Shown here: positions 7,949-17,249 of the stretch, piece by piece | How the letters are laid out: each line of letters opens with the position of its first letter | Numbering within the stretch: the first letter of the stretch is position 1 | NCBI RefSeq assembly: GCF_014062315.1 | Contig: NZ_JACGLT010000012.1 | Location: forward strand, 52,510-116,509 | Reading direction: 5' to 3' | Source: Gelidibacter maritimus | GTDB taxonomy: Bacteria; Bacteroidota; Bacteroidia; Flavobacteriales; Flavobacteriaceae | Length of the DNA stretch: 64,000 bases | Translations under genes and position numbers: made by a program | Notes under the pieces: model-generated | Seen by the model: only the letters and a program-made list of their open reading frames with translations | Told to the model about the DNA's origin: nothing | Database searches by the model: none

Positions 7949-9475
7949 TTATTTATGCTCGTTAATAAGATAATTCTTCACCGCATTCACATAAGGATAC
8001 ATCACCACATCCTCCTTAAATACTGGCACGATCGCACGAATATCACCATACATCTGTTTTGTTTTGGTGGAGACTTTATCTTTTAGGTTCAAATATTCAA
8101 TGGCTTGTGTGATGGTAATCAACTCAATAGCGAGTACTTCGAAGGTGTTTTCAATCACTTTTTTTGTGATCAAAGCGGCATTGGTACCCATGCTTACAAT
8201 GTCCTGGTTGTCATTATTGTTAGGGATACTGTGCACATACATTGGATTGGATAGCATTTGATTCTCCGCCGTTGTTGAGGTGGCCGTAAACTGGACCCCT
8301 TGCATCCCGAAGTTTAAGCCAAGTTTTCCGAGATTGACAAATGGTGGTAAAATTCTATTGAGATTTGGATTGAGCAGGTAATTTAATTGGCGCTCTGCTA
8401 ACATAGACGTTTTGGTCACGACCAATTTTAGCTTGTCCATTTCTAAGGACACATAATCGCCGTGAAAATTCCCGCCGTGGTATACATTTCGATTTTTTAC
8501 GTCTATTATTGGGTTGTCATTTGCAGAATTGACTTCCTCAATTAAAATCGCTTCTACCGTATTTAGGGTGTCCAAAACAGGACCTAAGATTTGTGGTACG
8601 CAACGTAATGAATAATATTCCTGGACCTTGTCTTCAAAGAACGCTACATTTTTGACTTCATTATATAAATGGTGTTCGCGTTTTTTAATTAATGTGCTGT
8701 CCTTAAGATGGTTGCGCATAAGTTCTGCAATCTTGCGTTGTCCTTCATGTTTTTTTGATTGATTCAATTCAAACGAAAGGTGATCATCATAGGCACTAAC
8801 AATTTCATTGATGGCCGATGATGCTTTAATCATCCAGTTTAAAAGCTTGCGAGTATATATCGCATTGACTATGCCAACACCAGTCATCACGGAGGTGCCA
8901 TTCATAAGAGCAATGCCTTCACGAAGTTCGACAGAAATAGGCTTTAAATTTTCTTCTTTGAACACAATTTCTGTCGGACTTTTTTCACCTTTATAATGGA
9001 CTTCGCCTTCACCGATCATCACCAAGGCCAAATGTGCCAATTGTACCAAATCGCCGCTGGCACCAACGCCGCCATGTTCATAAACAACCGGAGTGATATT
9101 TTTATTGATCAATTGGACCATCAGTTCTATAACTGATTTGTGTACTCCAGAATTCCCTAAACACAGCGTGTTGAGCCGCGCCAACATGGCTGCCTTGACG
9201 TATAGCGGCGGGATTAAATTCCCAGTTCCCGAAGCATGGCTTCTGATCAGGTTATACTGAAGCTGTTTTCGCTCTGAATCTTCAATTTTATACTGCGCCA
9301 TGGGACCGAAGCCTGTATTAACGCCGTATATGATCTTATTTTCTGAAAATGTCTTTAAAAACTCGAAGCTCACTTCGACCTTTTCAAGAACATGTTCTTC
9401 GATTTGAATGGATTGATTGCCAAATAAAATTTGTTGAAAATCGTCGATTCCTAAGGTTCCATTAAGTACTAACAT
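7949..9475 (-). CDS. Aromatic amino acid ammonia-lyase, probably tyrosine ammonia-lyase
   Basis: The 508-residue lyase carries the Ala-Ser-Gly triad (residues 139-141, in GGVGASGDLVQL) that cyclises to the MIO electrophile, Tyr50 in YGVNTGFGP and the C-terminal NPMYVHSIPNNNDNQD segment. It closely matches my recollection of the characterised Flavobacterium johnsoniae tyrosine ammonia-lyase, including NLIRSHxSGTG in the selectivity loop. It would convert tyrosine to 4-coumarate, the aryl starter of flexirubin-type pigments. Histidine ammonia-lyase is the main alternative from the Ser-His in that loop, but the pigment context and absence of hut genes favour tyrosine. It heads the fabG pair and is divergent from the halogenase-like gene. 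Confidence 0.85.
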   Translation of the reverse strand: MLVLNGTLGIDDFQQILFGNQSIQIEEHVLEKVEVSFEFLKTFSENKIIYGVNTGFGPMAQYKIEDSERKQLQYNLIRSHASGTGNLIPPLYVKAAMLARLNTLCLGNSGVHKSVIELMVQLINKNITPVVYEHGGVGASGDLVQLAHLALVMIGEGEVHYKGEKSPTEIVFKEENLKPISVELREGIALMNGTSVMTGVGIVNAIYTRKLLNWMIKASSAINEIVSAYDDHLSFELNQSKKHEGQRKIAELMRNHLKDSTLIKKREHHLYNEVKNVAFFEDKVQEYYSLRCVPQILGPVLDTLNTVEAILIEEVNSANDNPIIDVKNRNVYHGGNFHGDYVSLEMDKLKLVVTKTSMLAERQLNYLLNPNLNRILPPFVNLGKLGLNFGMQGVQFTATSTTAENQMLSNPMYVHSIPNNNDNQDIVSMGTNAALITKKVIENTFEVLAIELITITQAIEYLNLKDKVSTKTKQMYGDIRAIVPVFKEDVVMYPYVNAVKNYLINEHK

Positions 9476-9529
9476 TCAGATTGGGTTCACAATGTTTTTA
9501 AATAGTTCCATAACCAGAAGTAAAGTGGT

Positions 9530-9537
9530 TATTTTTG
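9530..9537 (+). promoter_or_regulatory. -7 box upstream of the halogenase-like gene
   Basis: TATTTTTG matches TAnnTTTG and lies 44 nt before the ATG at 9582; no good TTTG -33 element is visible. A small inverted repeat (9510-9516 with 9526-9532) overlaps it. The box lies in the 106-bp divergent gap between the ammonia-lyase and this gene. Confidence 0.4.
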
Positions 9538-9581
9538 TGCTACAAATGTAAAATAATAAATCGTTTAAATCCATTTGCTTT

Positions 9582-10820
9582 ATGAAGGATGTTCAGGTTG
9601 ATGTTTTGATAATTGGCGCAGGACCTTCGGGTTGCGTTGCCGCCGCTTATTTAAACAAGCAAGGTGTCAATGTTAAAGTCATTGAAAAGAGTGTTTTTCC
9701 TCGCTTTGTAATTGGTGAAAGTCTATTGCCAAGATGTATGGATCATTTTGAAGAAGTAGATTTATTGGACTGTTTGATTGCCCAAAACTTTGAAGTTAAA
9801 AGCGGTGCAAGATTTATAAAAGGCGATACCATTTGCGAGTTTGATTTTAGTGAAAAGTATACGCAAGGATATGACTGGACTTGGCAAGCCCCAAGAGCCG
9901 ATTTCGATTATGCACTTACAGAAGAATTGAAGAAAAAAGGGGTAGACATTGCCTTTAAACAAGAAGTCATTTCAGTGGCCTTCAATAAAGATGGATCATC
10001 GCAAACCACGGTAAAAACTGAAAATGATGAAACATTTCAAGTTCAGGCTAAGTTTATTATTGACTCCAGTGGTTATGGGCGGGTTTTGCCGAGACTATTA
10101 AACCTTGACAAACCTTCAGCGATTCCTGAACATTCCTCTATATTCAGTCATGTTAAAGAGCTTGAACGCCCAGCAGGAACTGAAGGTACGTTTATTACTT
10201 TTGATGTGCTTGATACGGATACTTGGTTTTGGGTCATACCATTCAGCAACGGTAATACCAGTCTCGGGTTTGTTGGCAAAACGGAGTTTATTGACAGTTT
10301 TAAAGGCACACCCACAGACCGACTTTCTGAAATGCTCAAAGAGTCGTCCTATTATTATGAGCGATTTAAAGATGTTGATTTTCTGTTTGAACCTAAAATC
10401 ATTCAGAATTATTCTAAATCCGTCACCCAACTTTATGGGAAAGGATATGCCTTAACAGGAAATAGCGCCGAATTTTTGGATCCGGTTTTTTCATCAGGAG
10501 TTACTTTTGCCACGGAATCGGGATTAAAAGCTGCGAAACTAATCACCAAAGAGTTGCAAAATGAATCTGTCGACTGGGAAAAAGAGTATGCTGAGTATAT
10601 GAAAAAGGGGGTTTCTGTGTTTGCTTCCTATGTTAAGGAGTGGTACACGGGGAATTTACAGACCATCTTTTTTGAAGGAACAGACAATCCTGATATTAAA
10701 AAACAAATCTGTGCGGTTTTGGCGGGTTATGTTTGGGATGAAACCAATCCGTTTGTAAAGAATCACGATAGATTGATCAAAACATTGGCCAATATTATCC
10801 GAATGGATCAGGGGAAATAA
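9582..10820 (+). CDS. FAD-dependent halogenase-like monooxygenase
   Basis: The 412-residue flavoprotein has an N-terminal FAD-binding GAGPSG (residues 12-17), PRFVIGESLLP near 40-50, and the motif W-x-W-x-I-P at 215-220 that distinguishes flavin-dependent halogenases from ordinary monooxygenases. Lys73 in EVKSGARF sits where the halogenase family has its catalytic lysine. Known flexirubins can carry chlorine on the aryl ring, so chlorination of the phenolic head group is a reasonable inference. It is divergent from the ammonia-lyase and not in the minus-strand operon. Alternatives are a geranylgeranyl-reductase-like or ring-hydroxylating flavoprotein, some of which share parts of these motifs. 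Confidence 0.7.
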   Translation: MKDVQVDVLIIGAGPSGCVAAAYLNKQGVNVKVIEKSVFPRFVIGESLLPRCMDHFEEVDLLDCLIAQNFEVKSGARFIKGDTICEFDFSEKYTQGYDWTWQAPRADFDYALTEELKKKGVDIAFKQEVISVAFNKDGSSQTTVKTENDETFQVQAKFIIDSSGYGRVLPRLLNLDKPSAIPEHSSIFSHVKELERPAGTEGTFITFDVLDTDTWFWVIPFSNGNTSLGFVGKTEFIDSFKGTPTDRLSEMLKESSYYYERFKDVDFLFEPKIIQNYSKSVTQLYGKGYALTGNSAEFLDPVFSSGVTFATESGLKAAKLITKELQNESVDWEKEYAEYMKKGVSVFASYVKEWYTGNLQTIFFEGTDNPDIKKQICAVLAGYVWDETNPFVKNHDRLIKTLANIIRMDQGK

Positions 10821-11179
10821 ACAGTTAATCATAACGGCTGTTTATTAACTCATGGATCTGATGTTCGGCTGTAGAGGAATTTCAAAGTTAGTTATCGAAA
10901 AGATTTCCAAAAAAACTTCAATTACTTTTGTCGGATGTTTTCTGCATTCTGACTAAAATACTAACTGATAATTGTTTGCGATATAAATTGTAAGTATTTT
11001 TAAATAAATTTTAATGCATTTAATGACGTATGCTAAAAATACATATATTTGAGATAGTGAATTAATAGCAGTTTAACAACGACACAAAATCCATTTTACC
11101 GAAAAAATTTGCATTTCGTAGATGATTTATGCCGTTTACTATTTTGTTAATTCGCTTTTTTTTATACATTTACACTATA
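10821..11179 (+). other. Gene-free spacer of 359 bp
   Basis: The left edge has a hairpin with 8-bp arms (10817-10824 with 10838-10845) that overlaps the halogenase stop codon and may end that transcript; no strong T tract follows. The rest is A+T rich with a promoter-like box at 11044-11051. No coding sequence or repeat was recognised. Confidence 0.5.
11044..11051 (+). promoter_or_regulatory. -7 box upstream of the PID-CTERM protein gene
   Basis: TATATTTG is an exact match to TAnnTTTG. No convincing -33 TTTG is found at 19-21 nt upstream. It would give a leader of about 120 nt before the ATG at 11180. Confidence 0.4.
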
Positions 11180-11410
11180 ATGTTTAAACCTAACCAGAAA
11201 ACTACCGCTACCATTCTATTGATGTTAATCAGTATCACGGGATTTGCTCAAGATAGTGCGGGTGGGGGCTCGGGTCCTCCGACTCCACAAGGAGGCACGC
11301 CACCGCCAGGCTTGCCAATAGACGATGGGTTGATCATTTTATTGGCTGTGGCTCTTATATATGGTATATATATTATTTTAAAGCACTCAAAAAAGCAAAC
11401 GGAAGCTTAG
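11180..11410 (+). CDS. Small PID-CTERM sorting-domain protein
   Basis: The product has 76 residues: an N-terminal signal peptide ending near TGFAQ, a short Gly/Pro-rich linker, then Leu-Pro-Ile-Asp-Asp followed by a single membrane helix and a basic tail ending KHSKKQ. This tripartite tail is the PID-CTERM signal of Bacteroidetes, thought to be processed by an exosortase-like enzyme so that the mature product is left on the cell surface. Almost nothing remains between the two signals, so the mature product would be very short. The start MFKPNQ is preferred over an upstream ATG at 11129, which would put a second hydrophobic stretch before the signal peptide. Function unknown. Confidence 0.72.
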   Translation: MFKPNQKTTATILLMLISITGFAQDSAGGGSGPPTPQGGTPPPGLPIDDGLIILLAVALIYGIYIILKHSKKQTEA

Positions 11411-11997
11411 ATTTTAAGCTCATAGAGACGTTTGATATATTTTCCAAGAACATCAAACTCTAAGTTCACAACACTGTTTTCTTCCAAAAATTTAAAGGTC
11501 GTATGTTCGTAGGTATAAGGAATAATGGCGACGCTAAATTCATTTTTTAAACTATTCACTACCGTTAAGCTCACACCATTTACAGTAATTGAGCCTTTTT
11601 CAATGGTCATGTTATTTAGGGCGGGATCGTATTCAAAAGTGAACAACCAACTTCCGTTTTGAAACTCGATAGATTTACAGGTAGCCGTTTGGTCCACATG
11701 ACCTTGTACGATATGGCCGTCCAACCTATCGCCAAGCTTCATGGCGCGTTCTAAATTGACTCGATCGTCAATTTTTAATTCACCTAAATTCGTTTTTGAT
11801 AATGTTTCCTTAATCGCTGTAACCGTATAAAGTGAACCATTGAGGGAAGTTACTGTTAAGCACACGCCATTATGGGCTACACTTTGATCAACTTTTAATT
11901 CAGAAGTGAAATTGCTCCTTAAGGTGATGTGAAGATTATCGTTGTCAGCTTCCAAATTTGTAATGACGCCTAAATCTTCAATGATTCCAGTAAACAT
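11407..11997 (-). CDS. ribE: Riboflavin synthase, alpha chain
   Basis: The 196-residue protein begins with the family hallmark MFTGIIE and shows two lumazine-binding repeats: AHNGVCLTVT near residue 40 and NGVSLTVV near residue 145, with GHIVQGHVD between. It dismutates two 6,7-dimethyl-8-ribityllumazine molecules into riboflavin and the pyrimidine donor in the cytoplasm. The stop overlaps the convergent PID-CTERM gene by 4 bp. Upstream is a -7 box at 12041-12048. The leader of about 37 nt is too short for an FMN riboswitch and none is seen. Confidence 0.95.
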   Translation of the reverse strand: MFTGIIEDLGVITNLEADNDNLHITLRSNFTSELKVDQSVAHNGVCLTVTSLNGSLYTVTAIKETLSKTNLGELKIDDRVNLERAMKLGDRLDGHIVQGHVDQTATCKSIEFQNGSWLFTFEYDPALNNMTIEKGSITVNGVSLTVVNSLKNEFSVAIIPYTYEHTTFKFLEENSVVNLEFDVLGKYIKRLYELKI

Positions 11998-12040
11998 ATT
12001 GTCGAATAATTAGTTAAATTTGCATTGGTGCAATGGCTTA

Positions 12041-12048
12041 CAAAGATA
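12041..12048 (-). promoter_or_regulatory. -7 box of ribE
   Basis: On the minus strand TATCTTTG matches TAnnTTTG. It lies about 44 nt before the ribE start codon, in the divergent gap shared with pdxA. The -33 element is not convincing. Confidence 0.45.
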
Positions 12049-12134
12049 AGACTTTAATGAGAAAATAGAACTAATCTTCAATTAGAAAGGGGTTCCATTT
12101 TAGCTGTCGTAATACTAGGATAATTTAAATCAGA

Positions 12135-13181
12135 ATGAAAAAAGAAGAGCAAATTAGAGTGGGCATTTCAATAGGTGACTTAAACGGTATTGGAGCAGAA
12201 ATCATTTTAAAAACGTTTGAAGACTCCAGAATGCTTGAGTTCTGTACCCCTATAATTTTTGCTTCTATAAAAACCTTGTCCTTTTTTAAGAAACATTTTG
12301 ACAGCGGCATCAATTTTCATGGCATTAATAATTTGAATCAAGTGGTTGAAGCCAAAGTGAACGTTCTAAATGTCTGGAAGGAAACTGTTGAGATTGCCTT
12401 TGGAGAAGAGGATTTAAAAGCTGGTGAATATGCAATTAAATCGTTGGAAAAGGCTACAGAGGCCTTAAAAAACGATGAGATAGACGTTTTGGTAACAGCA
12501 CCTATTAATAAACTCACCATTCAGTCAGAGCGGTTTAATTTTCCTGGACATACCAATTATCTGGCTCAGGAACTTGGAGGTAACAGTCTCATGTTTATGG
12601 TCACTGAAAATCTTAAGATTGGATTACTGACAGACCATGTGCCAGTTAAGGACGTGCCACAGCATATTAATGCAAAGCTTATTGAAGAGAAAGTGCAAAC
12701 TGTTTATGATTCGTTAGTTAAGGATTTTCGAGTGAATGGACCAAAAATTGCCGTTTTAGGCATTAATCCCCATGCCGGAGATCATGGCGTTATCGGTAAA
12801 GAGGACGAAGATATCTTAAAACCTGCACTTCAAAAAATTAGAGACCGAGGAAAATTAGTCTACGGGCCTTATTCTGCAGATAGTTTTTTTGGATCTAAAA
12901 ACTATCAAAATTTTGATGCGATCATCGCCTCTTATCACGATCAAGGGTTGATTCCTTTTAAAACCATTACTTTTGGGGAAGGTGTCAACTATACTGCGGG
13001 ATTGAGCAAAGTAAGAACATCGCCAGATCACGGAACAGCCTTTGAAATTGCGGGAAAAGGAATTGCGGATGAAAGCTCTTTCAAAGCAGCTGTTTTTACG
13101 GCAATTGAGGTTTATAAGAACAGAAAGGAGTATAAAAAACTGACCAAAAATCCACTAAAAAAAGCGTCTAAAAAGATGTAA
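12135..13181 (+). CDS. pdxA: 4-hydroxythreonine-4-phosphate dehydrogenase
   Basis: The 348-residue enzyme starts with VGISIGDLNGIGAEI and has the three metal-ligand regions of PdxA: GHTNYLAQELG, GINPHAGDHG and ASYHDQGLIPFK. It oxidises 4-phosphohydroxy-threonine with NAD in the DXP-dependent route to pyridoxal phosphate. Length is usual for the family. It is divergent from ribE with a 137-bp gap and ends in a lysine-rich tail. It is followed by the yceD-rpmF unit, which has its own promoter, so it seems monocistronic. Confidence 0.95.
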   Translation: MKKEEQIRVGISIGDLNGIGAEIILKTFEDSRMLEFCTPIIFASIKTLSFFKKHFDSGINFHGINNLNQVVEAKVNVLNVWKETVEIAFGEEDLKAGEYAIKSLEKATEALKNDEIDVLVTAPINKLTIQSERFNFPGHTNYLAQELGGNSLMFMVTENLKIGLLTDHVPVKDVPQHINAKLIEEKVQTVYDSLVKDFRVNGPKIAVLGINPHAGDHGVIGKEDEDILKPALQKIRDRGKLVYGPYSADSFFGSKNYQNFDAIIASYHDQGLIPFKTITFGEGVNYTAGLSKVRTSPDHGTAFEIAGKGIADESSFKAAVFTAIEVYKNRKEYKKLTKNPLKKASKKM

Positions 13182-13223
13182 ACATTTTTTGTTAATAGCT
13201 TTTTTCTAATAAGAAAAATTTTC

Positions 13224-13231
13224 TATATTTG
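13224..13231 (+). promoter_or_regulatory. -7 box of the yceD-rpmF unit
   Basis: TATATTTG is an exact -7 match, with a T-run instead of TTTG at the -33 distance. A transcript starting about 6 nt downstream (near 13237) would leave almost no leader for the ATG at 13242 but a normal short leader for the ATG at 13254, which decides the start of the next gene. Confidence 0.55.
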
Positions 13232-13253
13232 CAGGCTCAAAATGAATGTGACC

Positions 13254-13793
13254 ATGAAGCCCTTAAAAGAGTATGACATACAATTTGTAGGATTAAAATT
13301 AGGAAAGCACCATTTTGATTATCAAATTGATAAAAAGTTCTTTGAGCATTTTGAGTATGATGATTTTAATGACGTCGATGTAACATTGAATTTGCTTTTT
13401 GAAAAGAAAGCGACACTTTTAGAATTGGATTTCGAGGTTTCAGGTACAGTAAATGTCAATTGTGACACCTCTAATGAACCTTATAACCAGGAGATTGAAG
13501 ACGATTTTAATTTAGTTGTAAAGTTTGGAGATGAGTACAACGACGAAAATGAGAATATATTAATCATTCCCCACGGTGAGTTTGAGTTAAATGTGGCTCA
13601 GTACATTTACGAATTGATTATCTTGGCTTTGCCAATAAAACGTATTCATCCTGGAATTGAAGATGGTACCTTGAAATCAGAAATACTTGAGAAATTAAAA
13701 GAACTAAGTCCTAAAGACTCAGAAGAAAAAGAAGAAACAGAGGAAATAGATCCTCGTTGGAATACATTAAAACAACTATTAACGGACAAATAA
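13254..13793 (+). CDS. YceD/DUF177 family protein
   Basis: An acidic protein of 179 residues that fits DUF177 (YceD), beginning MKPLKEYDIQFVGLKLGKHHF as the family does. It has one Cys (in NVNCDTSNEP) rather than the paired cysteines seen in some members. Members are almost always encoded directly before rpmF; YceD has been linked to 23S rRNA accumulation. The start at 13254 is preferred over an in-frame ATG at 13242 because of the promoter position and family similarity. The gap to rpmF is 12 bp, so the two are co-transcribed. Confidence 0.85.
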   Translation: MKPLKEYDIQFVGLKLGKHHFDYQIDKKFFEHFEYDDFNDVDVTLNLLFEKKATLLELDFEVSGTVNVNCDTSNEPYNQEIEDDFNLVVKFGDEYNDENENILIIPHGEFELNVAQYIYELIILALPIKRIHPGIEDGTLKSEILEKLKELSPKDSEEKEETEEIDPRWNTLKQLLTDK

Positions 13794-13805
13794 TAACGAT
13801 ATAAA

Positions 13806-14009
13806 ATGGCACATCCTAAAAGAAAAATTTCTAAAACTAGAAGAGATAAAAGAAGAACACATTATAAAGCAGTTGTTCCTACAATTGCAACGTGTCCTAC
13901 TACAGGAGAAGCGCACCTATTCCATAGAGCTCATTGGCACGAAGGAAAACTTTACTACAGAGGTCAAGTGCTTATAGACAACTCTGAAAACGAGGAAAAT
14001 TTAGCATAA
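13806..14009 (+). CDS. rpmF: 50S ribosomal protein L32
   Basis: A 67-residue basic protein beginning [17 protein letters not shown], with [18 protein letters not shown] in the second half, which identifies L32. It has a single Cys (in ATCPTTGE), so the paired-Cys zinc form is not present. It is part of the large ribosomal subunit. It follows the YceD gene and is closed by a strong terminator at 14028-14057. Confidence 0.97.
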   Translation: MAHPKRKISKTRRDKRRTHYKAVVPTIATCPTTGEAHLFHRAHWHEGKLYYRGQVLIDNSENEENLA

Positions 14010-14027
14010 CTATTATGCACGCATACT

Positions 14028-14057
14028 AAAAAACGCTCACACCTGGGCGTTTTTTTT
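14028..14057 (+). terminator. Rho-independent terminator after rpmF
   Basis: The arms ACGCTC and GGGCGT (one G-T pair) are extended by an A-run and T-run, followed by eight T residues. Confidence 0.85.
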
Positions 14058-14190
14058 GTGTTTAATTTTTGAAAGTCTTAAAAACAACTTAATTTGCATC
14101 ATATTTGACTGAAAAATTAGTAAATTCAACTATAATTTACTGCTTTTGGCTTATTTTGGTCAAATTTTAGGTCATTTCTAAAACAAAACA

Positions 14191-15186
14191 ATGAGTAAAA
14201 TCACTGCTGCAATCACTGCCATAGGAGGATATGTGCCTGAATATGTGTTGACCAACCAAATTTTGGAAACCTTAGTCGATACCAATGACGAATGGATAAC
14301 CAGTAGAACCGGAATAAAAGAACGAAGAATTCTCAAAGAAGACGGTAAAGGCACTTCTTATTTAGCCATCAAAGCCGCTCAAGATCTGATTGATAAAAAA
14401 GGCTTAGATCCAAAAGAAATAGAATTGGTTATTGTGGCCACTGCTACACCAGACATGAAAGCTGCTGCTACAGCTGCTTATACAGCTACGCAAATTGGTG
14501 CAGTAAATGCATTTTCATTCGACTTGGAAGCTGCATGTTCCAGCTTTTTATATGGAATGTCCGTCGCTGCCCGTTATATTGAATCGGGAAAATATAAAAA
14601 AGTATTATTAATTGGTGCAGATAAGAACTCATCAATGATTAATTATGAAGACCGAGCCACGTGTATCATCTTTGGAGATGGTGCCGGTGCTGTTCTGTTT
14701 GAACCCAATACTGAGGGTTACGGGCTTCAGGATGAGTTGTTGCGAAGTGACGGATCGGGCAGAGAATTTCTTCAAGCTACTTATGGAGGTTCGTCATATC
14801 CATCAACACCAGAAGCTGTAGCTGAAGGAAAACATTATATTTTTCAGGAAGGAAAGATGGTTTTTAAGAATGCTGTCTTTAATATGGCCGACGTTACCGA
14901 AAAAATACTGGACAGAAATAATCTTCAAAAAGATGATGTATCTTGGTTGGTACCGCATCAAGCTAATAAACGAATCATTGATGCTACAGCAAGCAGAATT
15001 GATTTAGAAGATAGCAAAGTCATGATGAACATCCATAAATATGGAAACACAACTTCGGCAACATTGCCTTTGCTATTATTTGACTACGAAAAACAACTTA
15101 AAAAAGGAGACAAATTGATATTTGTAGCTTTTGGAGGTGGTTTTACTTGGGGCTCAGTCTACCTTACTTGGGCTTATAATGCATAA
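14191..15186 (+). CDS. fabH: 3-oxoacyl-ACP synthase III
   Basis: The 331-residue KAS III has the N-terminal ITAIGGYVPE, the DEWITSRTGIKERR segment, the nucleophile Cys in AACSSFLYG near residue 115, and the His and Asn of VPHQANKRI and KYGNTTSAT. It condenses acetyl-CoA or a branched starter with malonyl-ACP to start fatty-acid synthesis. It is followed by accB and accC, which make malonyl-CoA, so the trio couples supply and use. An approximately 180-bp gap after the rpmF terminator suggests its own promoter, but no clear box was found. Confidence 0.95.
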   Translation: MSKITAAITAIGGYVPEYVLTNQILETLVDTNDEWITSRTGIKERRILKEDGKGTSYLAIKAAQDLIDKKGLDPKEIELVIVATATPDMKAAATAAYTATQIGAVNAFSFDLEAACSSFLYGMSVAARYIESGKYKKVLLIGADKNSSMINYEDRATCIIFGDGAGAVLFEPNTEGYGLQDELLRSDGSGREFLQATYGGSSYPSTPEAVAEGKHYIFQEGKMVFKNAVFNMADVTEKILDRNNLQKDDVSWLVPHQANKRIIDATASRIDLEDSKVMMNIHKYGNTTSATLPLLLFDYEKQLKKGDKLIFVAFGGGFTWGSVYLTWAYNA

Positions 15187-15222
15187 ACTAACTAATCTTT
15201 AAATATTTAAATTCTAATTATT

Positions 15223-15702
15223 ATGGATATAAAAGAAATTCAAAACTTAATCAAGTTTGTTGCAAAATCTGGCGCAAGTGAGGTTAAATTGGAGATGGAA
15301 GATGTCAAAATTACCATTAAAACGGGTAAAGAAGATAAAAAAGGAGAGTCCACAACGTATGTACAACAAATTCCGATGGGCTCTGCTCCGGTAGCACAGG
15401 CTCCGGCACCCGCAGTAGCAGCAGAACCAATTGCAGCGCCTGCCGCAGATGAGAATTCAAAGTATATCACTATCAAGTCGCCAATTATTGGAACGTTTTA
15501 TCGTAAGCCTTCACCAGACAAGCCAGTGTTTGTTGAAGTGGGGAAAACCATAAAGGAAGGTGATGTTTTATGTGTGATCGAGGCGATGAAATTATTCAAT
15601 GAAATTGAATCAGAGGTTTCAGGAAAGATAGTTAAAATTTTAGTTGACGATTCTTCTCCGGTTGAATTTGATCAGCCATTATTTTTAGTTGATCCATCAT
15701 AA
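15223..15702 (+). CDS. accB: Biotin carboxyl carrier protein of acetyl-CoA carboxylase
   Basis: The 159-residue protein has an N-terminal helical region, an Ala/Pro-rich linker (about residues 50-75) and a C-terminal biotinyl domain with the biotinylated lysine in IEAMKLFNEIE. It carries carboxybiotin between biotin carboxylase and carboxyltransferase. It lies 36 bp after fabH and 89 bp before accC. The gap to accC contains a small GAAGTTTA tandem repeat near 15714 of unknown meaning. Confidence 0.95.
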   Translation: MDIKEIQNLIKFVAKSGASEVKLEMEDVKITIKTGKEDKKGESTTYVQQIPMGSAPVAQAPAPAVAAEPIAAPAADENSKYITIKSPIIGTFYRKPSPDKPVFVEVGKTIKEGDVLCVIEAMKLFNEIESEVSGKIVKILVDDSSPVEFDQPLFLVDPS

Positions 15703-15791
15703 TTCGAAGTTTAGAAGTTTAGAAGTTAAAAGTGTAGCGGTTTAAACGCTGACTCGTAAACAATAAACCATAAACTCTTAAACCGAAAAAT

Positions 15792-17144
15792 ATGTTTAAA
15801 AAAATATTAATAGCCAATAGAGGCGAAATTGCGCTGCGCATTATCAGAACCTGTAAGGAGATGGGCATCAAGACTGTAGCTGTCTATTCTACTGCTGATG
15901 CCGAAAGTCTGCATGTTAAATTTGCAGATGAAGCGGTCTGCATTGGACCGCCGCCAAGTAATGAGTCTTATTTGAAAATGTCCAATATTATTGCAGCAGC
16001 TGAGATTACCAACGCTGATGCCATACATCCTGGTTACGGATTTTTATCTGAAAATTCGAAGTTTTCAAAAATATGTGAAGAGCATAATATTAAGTTTATT
16101 GGTGCTTCCGCAGAGATGATTGAAAGAATGGGAGATAAGGCTTCGGCCAAAGCGACCATGAAGAAAGCAAATGTCCCATGTGTTCCTGGAAGTGATGGTA
16201 TATTAGAGTCTTATGAGCAGACTGAAAAGCTATCCATTGAAATGGGCTTTCCAGTCATGTTAAAGGCTACAGCAGGTGGAGGTGGAAAAGGGATGCGTGC
16301 CGTTTGGAAATTGGAAAAACTTAAGGATGCTTGGGATTCTGCACGTCATGAGGCCAGAGCAGCTTTCGGTAATGATGCCATGTATCTGGAAAAACTTATT
16401 GAAGAGCCACGCCATATCGAAATACAGATTGTAGGTGATTCTGCTGGAAAAGCTTGTCATTTATCAGAACGTGATTGCTCCATTCAACGTCGCCATCAAA
16501 AACTGACTGAAGAAACCCCATCACCATTTATGACTGATGAACTTCGAAATGAAATGGGACTTGCAGCTGTGAGAGCGGCAGAATATATTAAATATGAAGG
16601 TGCAGGAACTATTGAATTTTTGGTAGATAAACATCGAAAATTCTATTTTATGGAGATGAACACCCGTATTCAGGTAGAGCATCCTATCACTGAGCAGGTT
16701 ATTGATTTTGACTTAATTAGAGAGCAGATTCTTGTTGCAGCAGGCGTGCCAATTTCGGGAAAGAATTATACACCAAAATTACATTCGATCGAATGTCGCA
16801 TCAATGCGGAAGATCCGTATAACGATTTCAGACCATCGCCAGGGAAGATAACAACGCTTCATGCGCCAGGTGGCCACGGCGTCCGTTTGGATACGCACGT
16901 GTATTCAGGCTATACAATTCCTCCAAACTATGACTCCATGATTGCAAAGTTGATTACTACTGCGCAAACACGTGATGAGGCCATTAGTAAGATGAAACGT
17001 GCTTTGGACGAATTCGTTATTGAAGGGATCAAAACAACCATCCCTTTTCATAGGCAATTAATGGATCATCCAGATTATTTAGCTGGTAATTATACCACCA
17101 AATTTATGGAAAGCTTCAAAATGGAAGCTCCAGTTGAAGACTAA
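15792..17144 (+). CDS. accC: Biotin carboxylase subunit of acetyl-CoA carboxylase
   Basis: The 450-residue ATP-grasp enzyme begins [17 protein letters not shown]. It has the glycine-rich ATP loop in [12 protein letters not shown] (near 160), [11 protein letters not shown] and the [10 protein letters not shown] catalytic segment. It carboxylates biotin on AccB using bicarbonate and ATP. Length is standard. It is closed by a good terminator at 17154-17181, marking the end of the fabH-accB-accC unit. Confidence 0.96.
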   Translation: MFKKILIANRGEIALRIIRTCKEMGIKTVAVYSTADAESLHVKFADEAVCIGPPPSNESYLKMSNIIAAAEITNADAIHPGYGFLSENSKFSKICEEHNIKFIGASAEMIERMGDKASAKATMKKANVPCVPGSDGILESYEQTEKLSIEMGFPVMLKATAGGGGKGMRAVWKLEKLKDAWDSARHEARAAFGNDAMYLEKLIEEPRHIEIQIVGDSAGKACHLSERDCSIQRRHQKLTEETPSPFMTDELRNEMGLAAVRAAEYIKYEGAGTIEFLVDKHRKFYFMEMNTRIQVEHPITEQVIDFDLIREQILVAAGVPISGKNYTPKLHSIECRINAEDPYNDFRPSPGKITTLHAPGGHGVRLDTHVYSGYTIPPNYDSMIAKLITTAQTRDEAISKMKRALDEFVIEGIKTTIPFHRQLMDHPDYLAGNYTTKFMESFKMEAPVED

Positions 17145-17153
17145 CAATACAGA

Positions 17154-17181
17154 CTCCGAAAGAAATTTCGGAGTTTTATTT
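17154..17181 (+). terminator. Terminator after accC
   Basis: Perfect 9-bp arms ACTCCGAAA and TTTCGGAGT around a GAAA loop, followed by a T-rich tract. Confidence 0.85.
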
Positions 17182-17249
17182 TATTCTCTAATTCTAAACT
17201 AGTTAAGCTTATATCTCTTGGAAACAAGAAGATACAAACGAGCCAACCC

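Noticed and set aside
11998..12134. Search for an FMN riboswitch before ribE
   Set aside because: The leader is about 37 nt and none of the conserved RFN element pieces is visible.
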